A DNA stretch of 64,000 nucleotides from Chelonoidis abingdonii (taxonomy: Eukaryota > Chordata > Testudines > Testudinidae), in NCBI RefSeq assembly GCF_003597395.2, contig NC_133774.1:46602642-46666641 (forward strand). Reading direction: 5' to 3'. Within the stretch, counting starts at the first letter, position 1; each line of letters opens with the position of its first letter. Positions 59,241 to 64,000 of the stretch are shown piece by piece. Under the pieces are notes generated by a model. The model did not search any database, had not been told where the DNA came from, and saw only the letters and a list, made by a program, of their open reading frames with translations. A program made the translations under genes and the position numbers.

Positions 59241-60127
59241 ACAGCAGTGATACTCATACTTCTGAATACAGCCTTGTTAGTAAAGATAGTTCATGGATTT
59301 TTAATATTTCTCTAATAGTCCTATCACTTTGAACCCTTTCCATAGTTTACTTTGACTTGGGTGGATCACTTCTGGGTCTGAGTCTCCAAGCTCATTTGCA
59401 TAGGTGGCACATAAGTTTTTCCTTTTGGGGAGGCGATGGAGTACTGGAAGCTCCCTAGAAGTGTGGGAACCAACTGGCACCTGCACCGTGGCCCTGCCTC
59501 CACTCTGCCTTCCCTCAAAAGGTCCTACCCTTGCTCCACTGCCCAGCCCCAGCCTTAAGCTTTGCTGCAGGGCTCCTCACTGCTCCCCCATCCCCTGGCT
59601 CCTCACTGCCACCCCGGGCTCCTTACTGTCCCATCCCTCCCCCCGAGCCACTTCCCACCCCCCTAGACTCTTTACTGCACCCTCCCCAAGGCTTATCAGT
59701 GCCCCACCTTCCCCCAGGGCTCAGTCCCATCCTTTCCCCGGACTCTCACTCTGATAGACGAAAGGGAGAGACCTAATAATAATCTAAAACAATATGTTAA
59801 AGAAATTAAGAAATCAATGTGGTTTTTTTTATAAAATCGTGATAAAATCAAAGCAAATCAGAAGTATGTTGCTATCCGAATGGCCAGAACAGTGATTTTG
59901 TGGTTTAGGCTATTGTATACATACATCCGATAGTTCAGGTACATCTATCTGACTAAGAGGTCCTCTTAGCAGAGTAGAATCTCAGAGGAGTTTTTCTACC
60001 TGTCAAGGAAGCTTTTTGCTTATGGCCTCTCATTTATGATGTTAGGTTACTGTTCAGGTATAAAGATACTTTATTACAGAGTGACTTCTAATCAGTCCAG
60101 TCATGGAGATTATTATCCCTTCTCCAT
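59241..60127. other. C-rich stretch, otherwise nothing recognised
   Basis: 59500-59760 is pyrimidine-rich with repeated 'ccccc..ggctcctcactgc' words and open frames of 81 and 116 codons that follow from the missing stops. It may be part of a GC-rich repeat. Confidence 0.4.
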
Positions 60128-60212
60128 TGTGTAAGTAGGGGCATTGCCAGAAGATCAAGGGACGTGATCATACCCCTCTATTTGGCATTGGTGAGGACTC
60201 ATCTGGAGTACA
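60128..60212 (+). mobile_element. CR1 ORF2 fragment
   Basis: 'taagtaggggcattgccaga', 'gatcaagggacgtgatcata', 'cattggtgaggactcatctg' and 'gagtac' match the CR1 region lying about 700 bp from the 3' end. It stops abruptly where the next element starts with 'agtaactcctcacttaaagt'. Confidence 0.7.
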
Positions 60213-60790
60213 GTAACTCCTCACTTAAAGTCGTCCCGGTTAACATTGTTTCGTTGTTACATTGCTGATCAATTAGCAGAGCCGGCTGCAGGGGTCTTGC
60301 AGCCCCAAGCAGCCCCCCACCCCCACCCCAAAGTCGCAATCTGCAGCAATTCAGCGGGAGGTCCTTTGCTCCGAGTGGGAGTGAGGGACCCTCCGCCGAA
60401 TACCTTAAAGTGCCGGAGTTGCCGAATACCTCCCGCTCCGGAGTTGCCACCCCAAGCACCTGCTTGATAAGCTGGTGCCTGGAGCCGGCCCTGTCAATTA
60501 GGGAACATGCTCGTTTAAAGTTGTACAGTGCTCCCTTCTGATGTCTTTGGCAGGTACCTGCTTTGTCCACTGCTTTCAGGAAGAGCAGCCTGTTGCAGCT
60601 AGCTGATGGGGGCTTGGAACCAGTGTGGACCGGTAGCCCCGCCTCTCAGCTCCCCGCTCCTTGTGCAGCAGCGCTGCCCAGCAGGCTATCAATTGCCGGC
60701 AGTTCAGCTGTCCCTCCCCTCACTGCCATGTGCTGCTCCTGCCCTCTGCCTTGGAGCTGCTCCCCGAGACTCCTGCTTGTTGTGCTATAG
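60213..60790. mobile_element. hAT-like element interrupting CR1
   Basis: Starts 'cagtaactcctcacttaaag', continues 'ccggttaacattgtttcgtt' and, after a nested insertion (60277-60493), 'ggaacatgctcgtttaaagt', 'cagcctgttgcagctagctg' and 'gctatcaattgccggcagtt'. The right end is undefined, near 60790. No transposase is seen; overlapping open frames are compositional. Confidence 0.6.
60277..60493. mobile_element. 217-bp hAT MITE with perfect target duplication
   Basis: Ends 'cagagccggct' and 'ggagccggccctg' are inverted, and a perfect 8-bp duplication TCAATTAG flanks them at 60269-60276 and 60494-60501. Removing the insert and one duplication restores the host reading 'gatcaattagggaacatgc'. The interior is GC-rich, non-coding. 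Its termini are close to those of the element at 33697-35029 ('cagggccggct'), so both may belong to one family. Confidence 0.9.
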
Positions 60791-61299
60791 GACTAGCTAC
60801 TCTTCTCTTCTTCCTTGCCTTCTCACTTTCAGCAACCGCCTGCTATGCCCCTTCTTCAAACCTGTTCCTGAGCTCTATTTCTCCTTCACTAGACTGTCTT
60901 TTCCTCTGCCTGGTTCTCTTAGTCACATGCTTCCACTGTCCACTTTCCTTACCCAGCAGTCTCCCTCAGAATTCTTTGGTCCTGCTTCCATCTGCAAGTC
61001 TGAGCTTTTCTCTTCAGCCGCCTCATATCTTTGCTCCATCATCTGCTCGAACCCCCTTCTAAACTCAACCAGAGTTTCCACCTGCATCTCCAATCCTCAA
61101 TCTTTTCTTCCATCAGCTCTATCAGGTGGCACTTCATGCAGATGAAACTCTTATCAGGTACCTCCTCCAGGATCATGTACATGCTGCAGCTTCCACATCC
61201 AGTCATCTTCACTGTGTCTTCCACTGGTGTCTCTGTATTGATCATTGCCTTCCCACCTTCTCCTAGGATTTTTTCAGTAAACAGGTTGTTTAGTGTCAT
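60791..61299 (-). pseudogene. CR1-type ORF1 N-terminal fragment with zinc finger
   Basis: The minus-strand frame 61299-61039 (86 codons) has GCGSCSMYMILEEVPDKSF, then a CMKCHLIELMEEKI segment. The cysteines form C-x2-C-x15-C-x2-C, a PHD-like or treble-clef zinc knuckle, followed by an acidic coiled-coil-like run. After a frame change the text RTRQRKRQ and EIELRNRFE appears near 60850-60915, a basic patch followed by the NRFE motif of CR1/L2-type ORF1 proteins. ORF1 is an RNA-binding partner of the CR1 reverse transcriptase. The fragment is bounded on its left by the hAT element and lacks the rest of ORF1. Confidence 0.65.
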
Positions 61300-62689
61300 T
61301 TAAAAGACTGTTGAATGAAACTCCAATGTTGAAACAATATTTTGACCAAAAACTGAATATTTAGGAAGGTAGGAAGATGACTTACTAGGAATCTTGAATG
61401 TGAACCATTTAACTGTGCCAAAGTTGGTCATTTTCTTTTCTTTAATTTTGTAATATGTAGCGATATGAGCCTTTAAAGAAACTAAAAACAGTTCAGTATT
61501 AAGAACAACTATTTTTGTGACGCTATGATAGGCCTTAAAATCACGTTTGCCAATTTTAATGAAGAGCACACTTTTATAATATAGTATGTAAGCCTGGTTG
61601 GTTATTCTCAAAAAAAGCAAAGCTTGCCAAAGAGTTCTGCAGAATTTGCAATTGTGGAGATGGTATTTTTGCAAATAAAAATAGTTGCTCTTCTCCATAT
61701 GTTCTGGAACATCAGTCTCACCTGAATAGCATTCTTACTGGCTCTTTATTAATCCTAGTGGGAGGCTTATTGCTTTATATAGTTCACAGTGGCATCAGAA
61801 GCAAAGATTTAGGTAGCCAAATTGAACACTTTAAAATTTCACATCAGTGATCTGATTTTGTTAAATCATTGATAAAACCATTTCTTTTTTTAGGTTTGCA
61901 TCGCACGATTCTTGTGAGAATTAAGCAAGCAGTGCACAATGGTTCCTATTTTTGGAAGTGATGTGGTTACACTGCAAATGTAGAATTTAAGCAAAAATTA
62001 GTATTAATGATTTGGGCAATTTAAATCAACATTCTGTGTGTACCTTTTATTCTAGTGATTGACAAATAATTGTTGTAGAAACATGAATGCCATTGCAGGA
62101 AATTGATATATTTGGCATGAACAATCTGAGTGCCAAACTTAATCTGAATTTATGGTGTGATCCAGAATAGCTATCTAGGAAAATAAACTGCTTACAAATA
62201 AAGCAATAAATACCTTTGAAGCTAGATCAAGAAATGATTAAAGCGTCCTTAAAAACAAGTACAGGAAGACTCTCATAGTACCCACTTCAGATAAAAATAA
62301 ATAATTAGGGGAACTATTGAAGTACTGAATTAGTTATGACCTTCAGAATTAAGTGTTGTGGGCTCCTGAAGATGATGATTATTGGCTAAAACCTGTGATT
62401 AGAAATGAGAGGTGTATCTACTGTTCTACTCTTACTGCACCCAGGAGGTTTATGTAAAATAATAAGAAATTCTTGAGAAATAATATAGACTAGAAATGTT
62501 AAGATTCATAGAAATGTTTGGTTTATGTAGGGTGTGTGTGTCTTTTATCTGCTCTAGTATCGCATGGCTGACAGAGTGAATCTTTTGAACTTCATATTGA
62601 TGTTAAGGGTCCAGATTCAGTGTCTGCTAGTAGAACCCAGGATGCAAATCCAAGGTAGAAGTAATCTGCCCAAAGTTGCAGTAGTGCAA
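61300..62689. other. No recognisable feature
   Basis: AT-rich. The 132-codon minus-strand frame at 61300-61698 is lysine/tyrosine-rich with no domain and directly adjoins the CR1 ORF1 frame, but I cannot link the two. Confidence 0.45.
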
Positions 62690-62935
62690 GTCACATAAGA
62701 ACAGCCATACTGGCTCAGTATCCTGTCTTCCTACCGCAGCCAATGTCGGGTGCCCCAGAGGGAAGGAACAGAACAGGCAATCACCAAGCGGTCCATCCCC
62801 TGCTGTCCACTCCCAGCCTCTGGCATACAGAGGTTAGGGGCATCATCGCTGCCCATCTTGGCTAATAGCAACCCCTGCTCTGCCAGATTAATGGAGGTAG
62901 ACAGTGGAGCCCACAAAGAGGGCAAGGAGAAGTAC
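62690..62935 (-). mobile_element. CR1-type LINE 3' fragment
   Basis: 'cacataagaacagccatact', 'ggctcagtatcctgtcttcc', 'gccaatgtcgggtgccccag', 'agggaaggaacagaacaggc' and 'atcttggctaatagcaaccc' in order mark a widespread reptile LINE end. The orientation is inferred from its common description, not proved here. Confidence 0.65.
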
Positions 62936-63429
62936 AGAACCAATGTGTCTCCCAGATAGCCTTGGGCTGCCTCTCATGTTGTCCCATCTGGAGCTAATTC
63001 CTTGGTGATAATTTCCTCTGCTGTGCAGTTACATAAGCTATGTCCAGTTAGGCTTCACAGACCCCACACAGCTAATGGGTCAAATAGTGAACTGGCATAC
63101 ATTGGTTTATTTACTTCAGCTGAGGTCAATGGAATTATGCCAGTTTGCGTCAGGTAGGGATTTGGCCCCACACCTTTAAATCAGTAAAATAAATCATGTA
63201 GACAACCTTTTAGTTAAGAGACAGTCACAATCTGACCCTTGCATGGTTAGCCATGCAAGGGCCTCCCTATCTCTTATTTTTCTAAATAGGGACTGGTGAC
63301 ACTGGCAACCCTTGCTCACCCTTGAATTTACACCAACTGAGTATCTTCCACATTGTGTGCTGGGCCCAATGTAATAAAACAGTTTAGTCCTAAATATGCA
63401 GCTTTGTTTTTCACAGTGGCACATTGAAT
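62936..63429. other. No gene; short common repeat at 63085-63170
   Basis: 'tacttcagctgaggtcaatg' and 'gccagtttgcgtcaggtagg' match the same unnamed repeat as 37190-37330. Confidence 0.45.
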
Positions 63430-63510
63430 TATAAGTTCAATATAAGTTTGTGCGCGGCTTTATAAAGCCCGGGGGCCTGAGTGAATGCCCCGCCCATTGG
63501 TTAAGGCTCA
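63430..63510 (-). promoter_or_regulatory. Core-promoter-like cluster, leftward
   Basis: Read leftward from 63514: 'aattggctgagcc' and 'aaccaatgggcggggc' supply two CCAAT boxes and a GC box, followed by a TATA element in 'ggctttataaagcc' (63459-63468). A start site would fall near 63430. The order and spacing are those of a Pol II promoter. Because it stands in a repeat-like block it may be the promoter of a retroelement. Confidence 0.45.
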
Positions 63511-63721
63511 GCCAATTACCAGAGGCTTCTAGCTTTCAAACTTTCCTTTGTAGCTCAGCCTCCAACTGCCAGCTACAGCACAGGGTCCTTCAAACAACCA
63601 AAACAAAACAAACAGACTGACAAACACAAGCCATGCACAGCAAGTAACCCCCAAACACAACACAAGCGCACACACTGCAGACAGTCACTTACCCCACAGA
63701 TGCTGTATTTGCCTCCTTTCA

Positions 63722-63833
63722 CCTGCGAACTCCCTGTTAGCAGCCCCTGTTCACAACAAAAAAAAAAAAAAAAAGCTGCGCACAACGACAGGGAGCTTTG
63801 CGAACGGGGCTGCTAACAGGGAGTTTCGCAAGG
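63722..63833. repeat. 31-bp inverted repeat with A-tract loop
   Basis: 'cctgcgaactccctgttagc' plus 'agcccctgttc' (63722-63752) is complementary to 63802-63833 ('gaacggggctgctaacaggg', 'agtttcgcaagg') apart from single-base gaps. The loop of about 49 bp contains a 17-bp A run. A partial direct repeat 'acagggag.ttt.gc' occurs within the right half. Confidence 0.8.
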
Positions 63834-63904
63834 AGTTGGAAGAGATAGGAAGGAGCGGGGTCCCTGTTGGTCTATCCGTGACCCTGTGTATCCCTTGAAA
63901 AACC

Positions 63905-63912
63905 TATATAAA
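63905..63912 (+). promoter_or_regulatory. TATA-like element, rightward
   Basis: TATATAAA at 63905-63912 in a GC-rich block, followed about 30 bp later by 'cttctctttaaagcagagc', would place a start near 63937. It points away from the leftward promoter-like cluster. No gene is seen before the window ends. Confidence 0.3.
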
Positions 63913-64000
63913 CCAAACTACATCCAAAACCTTCTCTTTAAAGCAGAGCAGAGCTGACAGGAGCTGCAGACAGGGGATTTGAGAAGAGAGTGACAGAGAG

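Noticed and set aside
60606..61145. 179-codon plus-strand frame
   Set aside because: It crosses from an hAT-like element into the antisense strand of a CR1 ORF1 remnant, so it has no single origin.

Overview
The window reads as vertebrate nuclear DNA, and the repeats point to a non-avian reptile, most likely a cryptodiran turtle. It carries CR1 LINE copies in several states of decay, a tRNA-headed SINE that shares a CR1-like 3' tail, old MIR-type SINE fragments, PIF/Harbinger and hAT DNA transposons with their MITEs, and retroviral LTRs. I find no convincing host protein-coding exon, no rRNA or functional tRNA gene and no CRISPR. Nearly all open frames are short and lie in repeats. The window is best described as intergenic or deep intronic DNA built largely by transposon insertion. 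Family names rest on sequence features I can see plus general knowledge of reptile repeats; no database search was possible.

Left part (1-13.8 kb): two diverged head-to-tail copies of an AT-rich repeat, hAT-type fragments, then an apparently perfect 2,664-bp head-to-tail duplication (2846-5509 and 5511-8174) whose copies are separated by one N. This is very probably two overlapping contigs that were not merged. It is followed by an LTR-like element, a 145-bp near-pure T tract, a GC-rich decayed region and a minus-strand CR1 relic (about 10.75-12.58 kb) that still encodes a broken reverse-transcriptase segment.

Centre-left (13.86-22.01 kb): a composite PIF/Harbinger island flanked by TTA on both sides. 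It holds a decayed HARBI1-type transposase (+) and a convergent two-exon Myb/SANT-like gene (-), the usual gene pair of autonomous Harbinger elements. Beyond them are direct and inverted copies of a left-end module and two extra copies of the Myb/SANT 5' region. A Harbinger-like MITE follows at 22.75-23.04 kb.

Centre (24.4-31.85 kb): a three-layer nest. An old LTR-like repeat (25143-31847) is split by a minus-strand endogenous retrovirus with 425-bp LTRs and a tRNA-Pro-type primer site. That provirus is itself interrupted by a roughly 1-kb solo LTR with a perfect 5-bp target duplication.

Right half (32-64 kb): a 2.3-kb hAT element (33012-35299) with an 8-bp target duplication that contains a second element, which in turn contains a 92-bp MITE; a palindromic element at 41.2 kb; a CR1 3' relic; MIR copies; a palindromic hAT-like element at 49 kb; a tRNA-derived SINE directly followed by a plus-strand CR1 3' half; further MITEs; a CR1/hAT/hAT nest at 60.1-60.8 kb; a CR1 ORF1 zinc-finger fragment; and a GC-rich block at the right edge with divergent core-promoter-like motifs around an inverted repeat. 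The rest looks like single-copy AT-rich DNA in which I see nothing codable.
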